Assembly (NCBI GenBank): GCA_026008535.1
Contig: BRKX01000019.1
Location: 26,289,477 to 26,353,476 of the forward strand
Origin: Perilla frutescens
Taxonomy: Eukaryota > Streptophyta > Magnoliopsida > Lamiales > Lamiaceae
Direction: 5' to 3'
Length of the DNA stretch: 64,000 nucleotides
The notes under the pieces are model-generated. The model was given only the letters and a program-made list of their open reading frames with translations, did not search any database and was not told the origin of the DNA. A program made the translations under genes and the position numbers. Numbering within the stretch: position 1 is the first letter of the stretch; the number at the start of each line of letters is the position of its first letter. Shown one piece after another: positions 1 to 12,037 of the stretch.

Positions 1-363
1 TATTTTAGCTCAACTTTAATGTATTTTGAAATAAACAAAATATACAATTAATGATATAAATCAAAACTAACAATATCTAAAAGTCTAAAAGATTTTATAC
101 TATTGAAACTAAAAAAAATTCTCTAAAAGTCACACGGTCACTACCATCCTACAAAATTTCTATGAAATTCAATTTTAAATTTTTATAAACTTTGTGCCAA
201 AATTTCACTCTTTTTCTTAAAAAAAAAAAAAAACTATGCATCAAAAACCATATATGCATGGAAGACAAAAGAAATTGAGTTTTTTTTTAATATTTTTATT
301 TTCATGAAGTGCAAATACAATGCATATCAATAGAATTGATCAAATTCAATTTATATGCAAAGT
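1..363. other. left flank, no gene seen
   Basis: AT-rich sequence outside the nested retrotransposon stack. I see no coding potential, only short A and T runs (for example near 220 and 283). It ends at the 5-base duplication AAGTT (364-368) that marks the left edge of the Gypsy-like element. Confidence 0.6.
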
Positions 364-368
364 AAGTT

Positions 369-1555
369 TATAGCGCCCCGAACCCGGAGGCCCGGTGCGC
401 CAACGGGGATATACACAATGGAAGAAAATCACAATAAAATTTTCGCAAACTAACATAAATCATTTTCTCGAATTATAAAAATTCGGACAGCACTTCGTTT
501 AAAATATTAATAAATTCCACGATCATAGGCGTTTACCATTCAACAACCAATCACATAAGATAAGACCTTTCAACCAAACTATCATGTTAAAATCACACAT
601 TTCGAACCACCAATTAAAACATGTTCAACATTGACTAGTCCAAAAATCCAATATTCAACATTTAAATTATGGCAGCAAGGCCACGACGATCACCCGCATC
701 CATAAATATTTAAATAATTCATAAACATACAGCGGAAGCATAAACAAACATTTTTATTGACCACAACTAAAATAAAGTCAAAATTTTAAAAACTAAATCT
801 GGTCAACCATACAAGATGCCCCATTAGTCCACGTCCGCCACCTGCTATCATCAATTACATGAAAATATTTTTAAATAGTGGGGCTGAGTTCCAGAAAACA
901 CTCCGTAGGAATACTCATACATTCGTCCAATAATTTACAATAAGAATATATCCATAACTCCATATTTGACGTGTCGTAAATCATACGCTCAATAGACATA
1001 GTGGAGACCGACCCTAATGTGATCACATATAAACTATAACATATTCATAAGTAATTGCACCGGAGTGCCATATTCGGAATTCCTCATATGAGTCGTGTCA
1101 ATCCACATTGAGCAACATAAGCATAAATCATTTTTCATAGCGGACAAAAGTTTAAATATAATTTCAAAAGCATTTTGGTAAGTAAACCTACCTTATAGCT
1201 AGCTTAGTTGTAGCTTTATCCACAACATCTCGTCATAAGCCAGCTATCGCGGATTAGGACCTTATGCTTAAATATAGGAATAACCTTAATCGTCGTCTTT
1301 AACGAGTCTCGAGTTAGGACACCTATACATAAGAACTATGTCTTAATAACATATTAATCTTCTAAACATATACCATAATGTAAATAAGGATATAGGTAAT
1401 GAGTCCCTAAAGTAAGAGCATACCCTGACGTCACCTAAAAGTCGAACGAGATCCTAGCTTAAAATATATCGAAGCCCTTGATCGTACAAATAGATGCCTT
1501 AAATTCATAAGAAAATTATAAAATTTAATTTAAGATTTAAAGGATCATAGAATAT
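369..1555 (-). repeat. Gypsy-like 3' LTR, U5-side part
   Basis: Left portion of the Gypsy-like LTR, split from its other half (31709-33443) by the giant Copia insertion. Bases 1256-1555 match 39546-39842 of the other LTR copy closely, including the insertion point AATAT (1551-1555). The part from 369 to 1255 has no partner in the window, because the other LTR is truncated there. No ORF of interest. Confidence 0.6.
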
Positions 1556-3941
1556 TGTTGGTCCCGGGGCTAGTCAGAATCAGTTTAGAGGGGGGTGAAT
1601 AAACTGATTTCAATACTGAACAACAAATGCGGAATATTCAGGGCCCGTTTTGACTCGCGGAGTTATCCGTGCTTTGTGGAGATCAGTTGAGATGATCTTC
1701 TAGCTCGAAGTGTTGTGTGTGCTTGAGGTGTGCAGTTTAAAACATGCAACTGAAACTGAAAAGTAAAGCATAGCACACAAGCAATTTATAGAGGTTCGAA
1801 GCTCAACTTCTACATCATCTCTTCCTTCCGCAGAAGGAAAATTCACTATGCAAGTGTAAAGTTCCTTTATTACAGTTACACAGTGAAGACAACTGCTGAA
1901 CCTGATGAACGGAAACTTTACGAGTCACGGCCTCCTTTTTAGCTGGTGTTGTCCCGGAAATGGTTATCCAACGAACGTAGCCTCCTCAGCCGATAGGTCG
2001 ACAACTCACACTTGCGATCCCCAACTGCTCGCTGGAGAGATAAAGTGCTATTGCTCATCTTTACATGATTTTAGATCTCGCTCGATCTTCAAGAATACAG
2101 TCTTAAAACTGGTATCAACTGATCTGCTCCTTTGCGCGTCTGTGGCTGAGCTGGGTAGTTGATCTCTGTAGCGCTTGAACTGAGAGAGTTGCTCTGGCTG
2201 GAAATCTTCAACAGCTAGCTTGATGAGCGATCTGGCTGCTTCTCTTCAGTTGGACTTTTGATTCTTCTAAGTTTTGAGCGTGAGGCTTTAGTGCTTTGGT
2301 GAACGTCTTCACAGAAAGTGTTAACTAAAGCTCTCTCCAAAATTGTCAAAAGTCAACAGTCAGCTTCTGGGTAGCTCATCTTTTATAGATGAGTGGTTGA
2401 TGACCGTTGATGATCACTGTGTGATCAAAAATGATAAAGCCGTTGAGGAGCTTTCATTTAAAGAGAGCCGTTGAGTTGCCTTTGCTCTTCTGATGAGCTT
2501 TTGTTCTAAGATCTCGGTTGTATTAACTTCAAGATCTTCTTTGGCTTATCTGAAATTTGAATTTCAGTTATGACTTCTATCTTGATCTTCAGTTCTGAGC
2601 TTTGTTTGGCAGTTGGAATCTTCAGTTCCTCGTCTGTCAGTTCTGCGCATCTCTTGGCAGTTTGGAAAGCTTCAGTTAAGATCATCTTCAGCTGGTAGTT
2701 CTGGGCATGGGCTTGATGCCTTCTGAGCTCCAGTTTGATTTGCTTCTGCTGGCAATTTGAACCAGTGTTCTTTAGCTAGCATTCTGTACTTGTGTTCCTT
2801 CAGCTTAAACTTCCTTCGACTGGTCTTCAGTTCGGTTGCTGGTGCTTCATCAGTTGGACTTCAAAACTGATGCGTCTTCAGCTGGTAGCCTTCGAACTGG
2901 CACCCCATCAGCAGGAACTTCATTCTTCAGCTGAAACCTTTGAGCTGGTATTTCCTTCAGCTTGTACCTTCGTCTCTTCTTCAACTGGTATGGTCCTTCA
3001 ACTGGAACTTCCTGAGCTGGTATTTTCTTCAGCTCGGACGTTGAACTGGTACACTTCCTCAGCTGGAACTTCATTCTTCAACTGGAACCTTTGAGTTGGT
3101 ATTTCCTTCAATTTGTACCTTAGTCTCTTCTTCAGCTGGTATGGTCCTTCAGCTAGAACTCCTGAGCTGGTATTTCCTTCAGCTCGGACCTTGGACTGGT
3201 ACACTTCATCAGCTGGTATTCTTCTTCAGCTGGTATATCTTGAGCTGGTATTCTCATCAGCTCAAACTGACGTGGTCTTCAGCTGGAATCATCCTCTCTT
3301 CAGCTCGTAGTCATCTTCAGTTGGTCTTGAACTGGTATGTTCATCAGTTCAAACGGATGCATTCTTCAATTGGTATTTCTTCAGCCGAGAATGGTCTCGA
3401 TATGGTATGTCCTTCATTTCTTTTCTCTTCAGCTGGTATTTTCCTTCAGCTGGAACATTCTTCAGCTGGAACATTTCTTCAGCTAGTATTGGGCACTTCT
3501 GAGTTGGTGCCTTGAACTGGTATTTTTCTTTAGTTCATCACTGTAGACTGGTGGCATTTGGCACTCCTCTTGATGGTACCTGCAACTTCCAATTTATCTT
3601 GCTAACTGATCAAGCAAGCTACAGTTTCTTTTTTCATGGCCCTTTGTGGCTGGATATTTTCTTTTTCTCTTGGTTCTTTTCTCTCTCTTTTCTTCACTCA
3701 GCTCTTGGCTGGTTTCTTTCTTTTCTCCTTTCTTTTCTCTCCTTCTCTCTTTTCTTTTATTTTTCTCACATGGATTGATCATTTCTTTTGGCTTTGATAG
3801 CTCAATTTTTTATATAATCATCATTAGTTTTTTGCTTGATTTCTCTTCAGTTCTTCAAAGCTTTTTGCGTATTTTTGACATATTTTGACATCTCATCAAA
3901 ACCCCTTGTCAGATAAAAACCTTTGATAGTTTTTCCTAACA
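1556..3941 (-). repeat. 3' LTR of the giant Copia
   Basis: 2386 bases, paired with 29357-31708. On the minus strand it runs TGTTAGGAAAAAC... to ...CCGGGACCAACA. A TATA-like CTATAAAA lies on the minus strand at 2381-2388. Its U3 part holds a CAGCTGG-rich minisatellite (2686-3520) and a polypyrimidine tract (about 3650-3770). Differences from the other LTR are scattered; over about 395 bases compared by eye I count roughly 25 substitutions. Confidence 0.85.
2686..3520. repeat. CAGCTGG-rich minisatellite inside the LTR
   Basis: A degenerate array of 15-30 base units built around TTCAGCTGGTAT and TTCAGCTGGAAC, with GAGCTGGTAT variants. AGCTGG occurs at least a dozen times here. The matching array in the other LTR (30489-31300) shows it predates this insertion. 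It produces several open plus-strand frames that are repeat artefacts. CAGCTG is a palindromic E-box (CANNTG), so the array is also a dense field of potential bHLH sites upstream of the LTR's minus-strand TATA box. Confidence 0.8.
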
Positions 3942-3957
3942 ATTTTCCCCTTTTTGA
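3942..3957 (-). promoter_or_regulatory. polypurine tract of the giant Copia
   Basis: On the minus strand AAAAAGGGGAAAATT directly abuts the 3' LTR start TGTTAGG. This is the expected plus-strand priming site of an LTR retrotransposon and fixes the element's orientation as minus. Confidence 0.8.
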
Positions 3958-4086
3958 TGATGTCTAAAACATGGCAAAATTGAGCAATGATGGAAGAACT
4001 GATTGAGAAATTTTTGAGTTGTCCTAAAGGACATAATCAAGTAAGAAAACTTGTGTAACTAAGAAACTGATTAGATATCTTTCAAT

Positions 4087-4311
4087 CTACAATAGTTTGT
4101 TTTTCTTTTTCTTCTTCTTCTTCTTCTTCTTCTTCTTCTTCTTCTTCTTCTTCTTCTTCTTCTTCTTCTTCTTCTTCTTCTTCTTCTTCTTCTTCTTCTT
4201 CAGATGCTGCGCTTTCTCAGCTGGTATCTCATCTCCTTCTTCACCTATTCCACTAGGTGCTAGGCTCTTGACGCGCGGTCGTTTCACGCTCAAAAAATAA
4301 TTTATAACTCT
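4087..4311 (-). pseudogene. C-terminal tail of env-like ORF A, cut off by a solo LTR
   Basis: Minus-strand open frame reading a basic segment (VKRPRVKS), an acidic segment (GEEGDEIPAEK) and then a long polylysine run from the (AAG)n tract, ending in NKLL. It is separated from the main body of ORF A (5797-7620) by the solo LTR at 4312-5796; the ACTCT duplication lies at the break. Upstream, the body has stops in this frame, so the full reading frame is no longer continuous. Confidence 0.5.
4109..4201. repeat. (TTC)n microsatellite
   Basis: About 30 uninterrupted TTC units. On the minus strand this is (AAG)n, in frame with the tail of the third env-like ORF (4087-4311), so it would encode a lysine run. 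It lies 170 bases from the 3' LTR. Confidence 0.95.
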
Positions 4312-5796
4312 TGTGCCCACAGCGAGCGTAGCCAGCTAATGAGTACTGGTCGATCCCATAGAGAGTTGTCGTGATTCCACCTTCAAGTAAACAATCATAA
4401 AAAAAGGGTTTGGTTTGTTGTCACTACTGGAAATTAAATATGCAAAAGAAAGTAAAGGAAATATCAAATAACAAATGTTCTGGTGTTTGAACTTGAATTT
4501 GGTTCCAATATATACCAACTTGATCATGGGCATACTGATTTATATACATGATAAATCACCTAGTTATGGAGATCAGATTCCTCTCTGCGTCTCATCATTC
4601 ATCATTTCATTGTAGACTTAAAAACGATTCATCGTCAATTAAATCCCTAATCAGTTACCCACCTCCCGATTTCCCAAAGAGATGTAAGTGAACAAACAGC
4701 AGCGTGCCCTAGACGAACCCAGATCTGTTGTGTTTACTGATTCCTCGTATGTCTACAACAACCTATTGATTTCTTTATTACTATATGAACCAACACATAG
4801 TCACGATTTATCAATTTAATTAATAGTGGTGTGTCCTCTTTACCTAACGAGTGATCAGCCATATTGGGCATTTCAGACACACACTTATGTGGAACAAGGC
4901 ACAAGAATCAACAGAAACCTATCATGCATTACTATGCCCATTTTGGCCTCACGTGTCCAGATTTATATTCAAACCATTTTTGTTGTTCGAACACCAGAAT
5001 TATAAGTCTAGCCAAGCATGCTAGACATAATTAAAATTGCATAAATGAAGGACATAATGGTAAAGAAAACTTACTGAATTTAATACGCAAAAATACTTAA
5101 CATAAACGTTGAGTTTGAAACATAATCCTAAGTCCCAAATGATTAAGGCCAATGGATTGTTTCTTGCTGCAAAGCAGCATACGAAAATTAAAATGCAGGA
5201 AAGTAAAAGTGTAGCAATGTTTCTGACTGCTAAAAACTTCTATTTCTAGAATTAAAAGAAGCTTATATAGTTACATTTCCGAATCAGAGATCCCCCAACA
5301 AGCTAGGGTCTTCACTGGATAAGCATAAGTTGACCAAATCCCTATTTTTTAGGGATTAGATTTATCTCTTCTTTGCAATGCCTCCAAGAGTCCAGTCCAC
5401 CTCCAACTCTTCTTCGGATAATATAGCTATCCTTCTCTTCTCTCTCTTCAAATTGATCTTGGGTTTCTCACAATCGACCTAGCCCAGCCCCATTATTGTC
5501 AAGTCTGCACGAGCAAAGTGGGCACGGTATCATACAGTCAGCCTCATCCATCTCTGATATGCCCATTCCGCCACCCGAATATAAGATGATTGCTGAAAGA
5601 AGTCCCCTGTGCCTCTGACTGAATCTTTAGCTTAGATTTTGCTTAGATAACCGGGCATAAAATGCCCCTTTCGCCAGACTTGACCTCCGCAATGCCCCAT
5701 GACCTCATCCTGGTTCTTTTTGACTCAAAACACACTAAAAAGGACATTTATAACGAACAAAATGCCCATAAAAACACGAAATAAATGGCCTTATCA
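4312..5796. mobile_element. solo LTR inserted in env-like ORF A
   Basis: A 1485-base insert with canonical ends (plus strand TGTGCCCACAG...GGCCTTATCA) flanked by the perfect 5-bp duplication ACTCT (4307-4311 and 5797-5801). It has no coding capacity. The minus-strand start TGATAAGGCC and the GATCGACCAGTACTC-like text near the other end resemble plant Gypsy LTRs, but I cannot name the family. The insert separates the body of accessory ORF A from its basic tail. Confidence 0.7.
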
Positions 5797-7620
5797 ACTC
5801 TTCTCTTTCTCTGGTACTAGCATTCCTCCAGATATCTCCCCAGACTTCCCCCTGAGACAATGGTCTCTCATCTCTGGCAGCTCTTCTCTAGTCAGCTCCC
5901 CAAACTCCCCCCTGAGGCTGATGTCTCTCTTCTCGAGCAGTTCCTACAGTCCTCAATACTTCTCCCTGATGATGTACTTCCCCCTAAAACTGCGAGGGTT
6001 CCTCCTAAATCTCATCCTAGAGACTCAAAAAGTTCCTTCCATCATCTTTCTCAATTTTTTCATTCTCTTCCTCCTTTTTGGCATCTCCAAAAGGGTGTGC
6101 ATGTGTAGATCAAAGGATGGAATGGGAACATGTGGTAACAAGCTAAATGTGGTAGCTAAGTTACCTTCAAACGGAGAGGGGTATAGCTGTTCTCTTGGTG
6201 GTAAGGGTAGCCAGTTAGATGCTTCTTCGGTTGGCATGAACTGCCTTAGATCTGGCAGTGGAGACTGAACATGGGGTTCAGTTGTCATCATTGTCAAACT
6301 TGGGAGGAGTTCTTCAGTTGGAGGTGGGTGGTTAAACTCTATCGGTGTGGAGGATGAGTTGGATGGTTCTGCAAATGGCAGTAGAGCTGTGGCTAGTACT
6401 CCATTTTGAATTTTGTGGATCATTAAATCCATAATCTTTGAAAGAGTGGAAGTAGCCGTTGATGGATGATTCATCCGATTTTTGCTCCAGATTCCTTCTT
6501 GACTCCAGAAGAATCATCCATTCCTGTCAAGCAGTTCAAACATAACTGCTTCATCAATGTGATATCTCCAGAGTGACCATCTGAGATATCTCCTCAGTCG
6601 ATTGAAGAGATCGGAGTCGTAACTCTCAATGATGTAAAATCTACTAAGCAGATTGTTGAGAGTTTCATTGAAGCTTTCTTCAACACCATCCATGAAGTTG
6701 TTTTCAGCTAGTCCAGACTCAGCTGGCACAGTTGATTCTGTTGTCATGTCATCATCCGACATGATCTGCTTTCCTCGAGTGTTGGAAGTCGGTTCAGTTA
6801 GAGTGGAGGGGCCTTCTTCTGCAATGCACTGTTTCCTCGATTGTTTGCCAAAAGGCTTCAGGTTCTTTCTTCTTTTGACAAAAATTATGAGGAGATAGTC
6901 TCTCCTATCCAGCAACTCGCCTCTTTGATGGAGAATTTGGATCTGATCACTTATGATCATGCTGATCCCATTGAGAAACCCTAATTTCTCCGTGAGTGTT
7001 CCAGTTTGATGGTCAAAATTGACCTTACGAACACTTTGGTGCAGTTGTGATAGCACATACGATGCCCAGTCAACTCTGCATCGGTTGTAGATGAATGCCA
7101 TCAGATGAGCATGTCCAGCACTAAAGCGAGTATAGTCTAGATTGCCTCTCAGGCAGTGGATGACTATATCTTGAAGTTGGATGAACTCCGACTAAAGACT
7201 GTCTTTCAGTCTATGTGAATAATCATTGTGCTCAACTCCTGGTTTCGTCTATTGACTCTGATATTCTGCTTGGTTAGGCATGACTATTGAGCCTGCATGT
7301 TCACATGCTCCTGGAAGATGGAGGGTCTCCATTAAGATTTCTTTGGAGATCACGATCGGATGTCCTCTGAGTGATAAAATGATGTTGTCGTCTTCTATGA
7401 TGTCAGAGAAGATATAGAACTCGGAAAGTAACTTAAGAAAGCATCGTCCAAATCTTGGACCTCTTGTGAGAAACTGAAAGAGTGCAGTTTCCTCCGCTGC
7501 TGAGATTAAGCGATGGAACTCATCAGGCTTAAGTCTCTTCGTCATGAAGTCCAGTTCTATGAACTTGTCTCTTTTCAGGTTGAGAGCAAGCCTAGCTGGA
7601 TCGATGTATTGAGCGGGCAA
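5797..7620 (-). pseudogene. env-like accessory ORF A (third copy, nearest 3' LTR)
   Basis: Degenerate ORF downstream of pol, readable in three frames: 7620-7249, 7101-6514 and 6474-6025. It shares two motifs with ORFs B and C. RGHPIVISKEILMETLHL lies at 7315-7368 and VDWASYVLSQL at about 7042-7074, 294 bases further on. The start is abnormal: the expected ATG position reads TTG (7618-7620). A CT-rich leader precedes it, and a TATA-like GATATAAATAG sits at 7957-7967 on the minus strand. The later part is low-complexity and acidic/Ser-Thr-rich. SIRE-type elements are known to carry an env-like or putative plant transposon protein ORF in this position; its function is unproven. Confidence 0.65.
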
Positions 7621-7956
7621 TTCCTTTCTACAAGAAAGAGAATATTTCAGAGAGATTGAATGGATTTGAGAGAGAGATGCAAAGCAAATGCAAGGAGAGT
7701 TTAGACAGATATGTGATCTTTGATCAATATCTCCTTAGCACTTAAAAAAGCTTTACATGCATGTACTTCGAGTTGCACTCGAGTACTTATCAGCTGATCA
7801 GTTTAATGGATTTGACTGATGCTCAACTGGCTTAAATGTGATGATCATCTCAGCCGTCAATAAGTTTATCTTAACTTTTAGATCAGCGGTTGAGATTTCA
7901 TCCATTTGAAAATAGGGTAGTTGTCATAAATAGCAAATATTATGTGCAGGATTTTG

Positions 7957-7967
7957 CTATTTATATC
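7957..7967 (-). promoter_or_regulatory. TATA-like box upstream of ORF A
   Basis: GATATAAATAG on the minus strand, about 340 bases before the first codon of ORF A and directly downstream of ORF B's end. It may be an internal promoter, but the spacing to the ORF is long. Confidence 0.3.
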
Positions 7968-8386
7968 TCTCAAGCTATCAAATCACTTTCCACTTTAGTG
8001 GTTGATTTTGCTCAGTAGCATTAAAAACTCGCTATCTTTAAGAGATCTCCCATTTGAAAATAATGCCCGTTAGATTATAAAAAAATCACAACGGCATTAA
8101 TTTTATAAAGAATAAGCTTAAAGAATAAATCAATTTAAAACTTATCCTTGGTCAGTTGGGATACAGTCCAACTGATGACCTTTGGTGAACTGACGATGTG
8201 GCAACTGATCGATCAGTTCTTATCATATCTTCTTCTTGGCCCCTGAAACTGATTCATCACTGAACTGCTGACATTAATTGCTGAACTGATGGATTAAATC
8301 TCAGTCAGTTTTCTTTTCTTGATGGGCCGAACTGGATTTTTTTCACTGCTCTCGTCAGGGCAGTTTGATCTCTTCCTCTTTGAGGC

Positions 8387-10141
8387 TCATCCAGTTTCTT
8401 CAGCAGGCTTCTCTGGCCTTACTTTCTTCACGGATTGACTCCGGTACTTGGCTTTATCTGATGTGATCCTTCGCCTACTGTGCAAGTTCCTTCTCGAGAA
8501 TGAATTGAACTGAACTTCCTGTTTATTCAGTTGGGCGGCTGTCATGGAGCTTGAAGCGATCATTGGGGTGATATATCTCTTTGACAAGAGATTGGGTGAT
8601 GTGGCATTATCTTCATCATCACATAGTCGACTCACTGTAACTGGGATGAGAGGTGGCTCTCGATATATCTGTGCAGTTGTAGGTTCAGTTGGTCAAGTTG
8701 GCTCAGCTAACTGATTTGATAGAGTATCAAAATTCAATTTTCTACAGGTAGGGCTGGTTGTGCAGATCACTTGCTGCTTTGCTCCTGCTTCTTCTTGAGC
8801 CTTGATGTCACTTCCCAATTCGGCAAGTAGGGCAGTTGGAGGAATTTTGTCGGTCAATCTATGACTCATAATCCTCTGCACTTGCATCATAGTTGGAGAA
8901 AATGGATTTGAAGACCCTATCCATTTTAAACTCCAAACTTCTTCTCTTTGCTAAAAACTCATACTGTGAAAAGCAGTGATCAAGAAATGAGACTGGATGG
9001 ACATTGAGTGTCTCTAGTTGTACTAGTAGAAGTACTGGTGTAGAATCTTGAAAAGCTCTTGATCTTGCTTAGCCACAAATGCGAATTGAGTAAGAAGTAC
9101 ATTGGTTACCTCCTTTTGTGCATTCTTGGCTGGATATTCACCACTGTAAAAAATGCGAATATCTTCTTCCGTCAATTGGAGAGGAGGGCAAGTTCTCCTG
9201 AAGTAGTTAGCTCCATAGTCTGAATGAGGAATTCCAATGAAAAGAATAAGCTTATCTGGATCAGAACAATCTTGAAAGTCAGCTGTTGATCCATTCTTGG
9301 AGACTAGTGATGGGATGACATTGGTAGTTGAGGTATTTGAGGCTGTGGCACTTCTGTTGCCTTTTTCTAGCCTTTTTTTCTTGAGTGAGTGAAGATGGAT
9401 ACTTCCTCTTTTGGGAATCCAGTCGGAGATGAGGACTGGTAATGCATCATCATTTGGCAGCTTCAAGATGTCTTCAATAATCTTGCTCATCATGAGAACA
9501 AGTCCTACCATGGACTCAAACTTTCTTGTTCTCTGTGAGTTGGAGGCCTTGAGAACTTGACGCTTGAATTGTGAGAATACGAACTCTGCCCAGTTTGTCT
9601 CGTGTCCTTTAGCTAGGTGTATCATCACCTTGTACCTCTCCTGGGTAAGCTGGCTTAGGCTTCCAATTGCTCCTAAAATTATCTTATTGGTGATGTCGAG
9701 CAGAAGTCCATACTCTGGTCTTAGATCAATTTTAGCTGTGGTAAAACTGAATGCTTTCTTGTAGGTGGGGGTCTTCCACCTTCTCCAGTATGGTTCAACT
9801 GCTTCACTCAAATCTTGAACGGTTGCTCCTTGCCTTGAAAGTCGAAAAACTTCATCAACGGTTCCTTTAGTTATCTTGATGGGTCGGCCTTGGATAACTG
9901 ATGTGATTTCCTTTCTATCAGTACTGATTTGTGCTTGAAGAAGAAATTCACACACCCGATTTTATCTGAAAAATCTAGGTGGTGTTTCCAGGTAGTGAAG
10001 AATCCCTGTCTTGTGAAGAGAAACAAGCAGGTTCTGGCCGTTTGAGTTTTGAAGAATATCTTGGAATTTCTTTCTTTCAAGGAATTTATCTCTCATCATC
10101 TGATTTTTGAATGAGCTCTGGGAACTAAGCAATTCTGCCAT
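8387..10141 (-). pseudogene. env-like accessory ORF B (middle copy)
   Basis: Best preserved of the three copies. It starts at an ATG (10139-10141) after a CT-rich leader, has one in-frame TAA near 9961-9963 and then runs open to 9023. Fragments at 8890-8693 and 8635-8387 look like a continued basic C-terminal part. Motif 1 is QGRPIKITKGTVDEVFRL (9842-9895). Motif 2 is TNWAEFVFSQF (9566-9598), 297 bases later. Between them is a segment with ALSF-type and PEYGLLLDI text. No signal peptide or clear membrane helix is visible, so the label env-like reflects position and family, not a demonstrated membrane protein. Confidence 0.7.
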
Positions 10142-10489
10142 TGAAGAAAATTTAGCTATAATTTTTGAGAGAGATGAGAGAGAGAAGGGACTCTTTGAAT
10201 GATTTGGAAAAATGAGTATGTCTTTTCTCTTTACAAGGGAGGAGACTAGATCTGAATTGATTTATGAGTATTAAATTGGTACTCATATATCTTTGAAAAT
10301 TTGTGTCCCTTGCTTTTGTTTGTTTGCCTTAAATGCCTTTGTCAGATTGCAATGGTAGGAAGGTGCGAAGTAAATGTTTGTCAAGACATTTAAAATTTTA
10401 AGATAAAATGATTTTATTTAAAAGAAGACCCAGAAAAATAAACTGAAGTATAAGAAGTTTTCTTAAGGCAACTGGTCAGTTAACTTGAC

Positions 10490-11910
10490 ATGCCTTCAGT
10501 TCTTCTTGCGTTCAGTTTTTCTCTTCTTAGGGACTGGCTCATTGGGACTATTAGTTTCTTCGTTGATATCTTGAGATATTTCTTCTGAAGACTTTAGTCC
10601 AGTATGAGCTTGCAACTCTTTAATTGACTCAGATAGCTGCTTTACTTGTTCTTGCAGGTGTTTGATTAGCGCCTCATGATGTGTTGTGGCCTAGACTGAT
10701 AGGCTGCTAAGTCGCTTGTCTGGCTGAATATTGTCAGTTACTTCGATTTTTGAGTCTGTTGTTTTCTCTCCTCTATGCATAATGTTCTTCTTAGAGACAG
10801 TCTTTTCTTCAGCCTCCTCTTTCCGTTATGCAGAGTTCTTCAGTTGAGTTGGTGTTGAGCTTCCTCGAGCTTTCTGTTCAGCAGACTCCATTTGAACTGA
10901 TGTTGCAGCTGCCTTGTCGGCTGCATTTGATTCAGCTTGTCCCTTGCTTTCATGTATTGGTAATATAAACTGTGGAGGATCATCTTCTGAGTCAGATGAT
11001 TCTATCTTGACTGGTTCAGTCATTGCCTTTCCTTTTTCAAGGACCTTCGGTGTCTTAGTTGATCTCTACCGAGTTTGGTATTCTCTGATCTGTATTGGCA
11101 GCTCTGTCACTCGTCTAAATGACTTTGGTAGAAAGTTATCTGGATTAACCGGGGAGACTATGGTTTTCTCCTTCATTAATTCTGGAACCTGTTTTTCCAG
11201 AATAAGGCTGACTCGATTCAGAAAGCACATTTTCTGTGGAAAACTTTTGTCACTGATGGTTTTCTCCTCGACAATCTCCATATATTTCTTTAGTTGATCG
11301 AAGAAATATTGTGCCCAATTTATTCTCATTTCTCTGCAAATAGCTTTGCAGATTTGATATCTAGGCACCGTCATTTCAGAAAGGCTTCATGTTGCTCCCG
11401 TGAGCATCCTGGCGGCCATCATAGCTAACACCTGACACTCCTCCTTAAATTTGGTTATCATATGGTTTCTATGATATTCCTGAGTGATTGTTTTTTTCTC
11501 CACACGTTGTAGTGTGACTCAGGATTTACCCAAACATCTTCGAGCTTCTTACCAGAGCTTAGAATTTTGAAGATCTTCCGCAAGATTAGTTGAGTGATAA
11601 TGGTTTCTCTCCCCTTTACTTCAGTTATGATCTCTTGGGGATTCTCTTTGTATCTTGAGTTTAGAAATAGCTCTGCTATAGCCTCATGGTAGACTTTTGA
11701 AGGAGCTTTTTCAGTGAAAGTTTTTAGCTTGGCTTTCTTCACTAGTGTGATGATCATTTCACACGACTCTGAGTTTTTACAAGATTCTCTAAAGGCTTCG
11801 GGATTGAGGAATTTGTCATGGTAGAGATCTTGTCTAAAGGTTGTGGAATCTTTAAGAGATAGCTTGAAGTTGTACTTTCTGCAGTGAAGATTAGCAGAGA
11901 ATTGAGCCAT
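10490..11910 (-). pseudogene. env-like accessory ORF C (first copy after pol)
   Basis: Starts at an ATG (11908-11910) and reads 11910-11458, then 11374-11066, then 11023-10826, with frameshifts and stops between. Motif 1 is KGRETIITQLILRKIFKI (11563-11616). Motif 2 is INWAQYFFDQL (about 11290-11323), 293 bases later. The C-terminal third is acidic and Ser-rich (ESSDSEDD), followed by a heptad-like, Glu/Gln/Leu-rich segment (10600-10700) and a basic end (KKRKTERKK, about 10510). A good TATA box lies 128 bases upstream of the ATG. Confidence 0.7.
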
Positions 11911-12037
11911 TTTGACGAATCTGATAGAGTTTTCTGAGGCTTTTGAATGGATGGGAAAACTCTGAATTTAGGCTCTTTGAGGGAATGCTTGAAGGCTTTG
12001 TTGGTTTTTGAGTGGGCTGAAAAAGTGTTCGGCCGAT

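Noticed and set aside
2792..3515. Open plus- and minus-strand frames across the giant Copia LTR, also 30844-31248
   Set aside because: They arise from the CAGCTGG minisatellite, encode repetitive Ser/Trp/Leu text and are not conserved in frame between the two LTRs.
4097..4300. Polyphenylalanine plus-strand frame
   Set aside because: Simple translation of the (TTC)n microsatellite; the minus-strand frame has better context.
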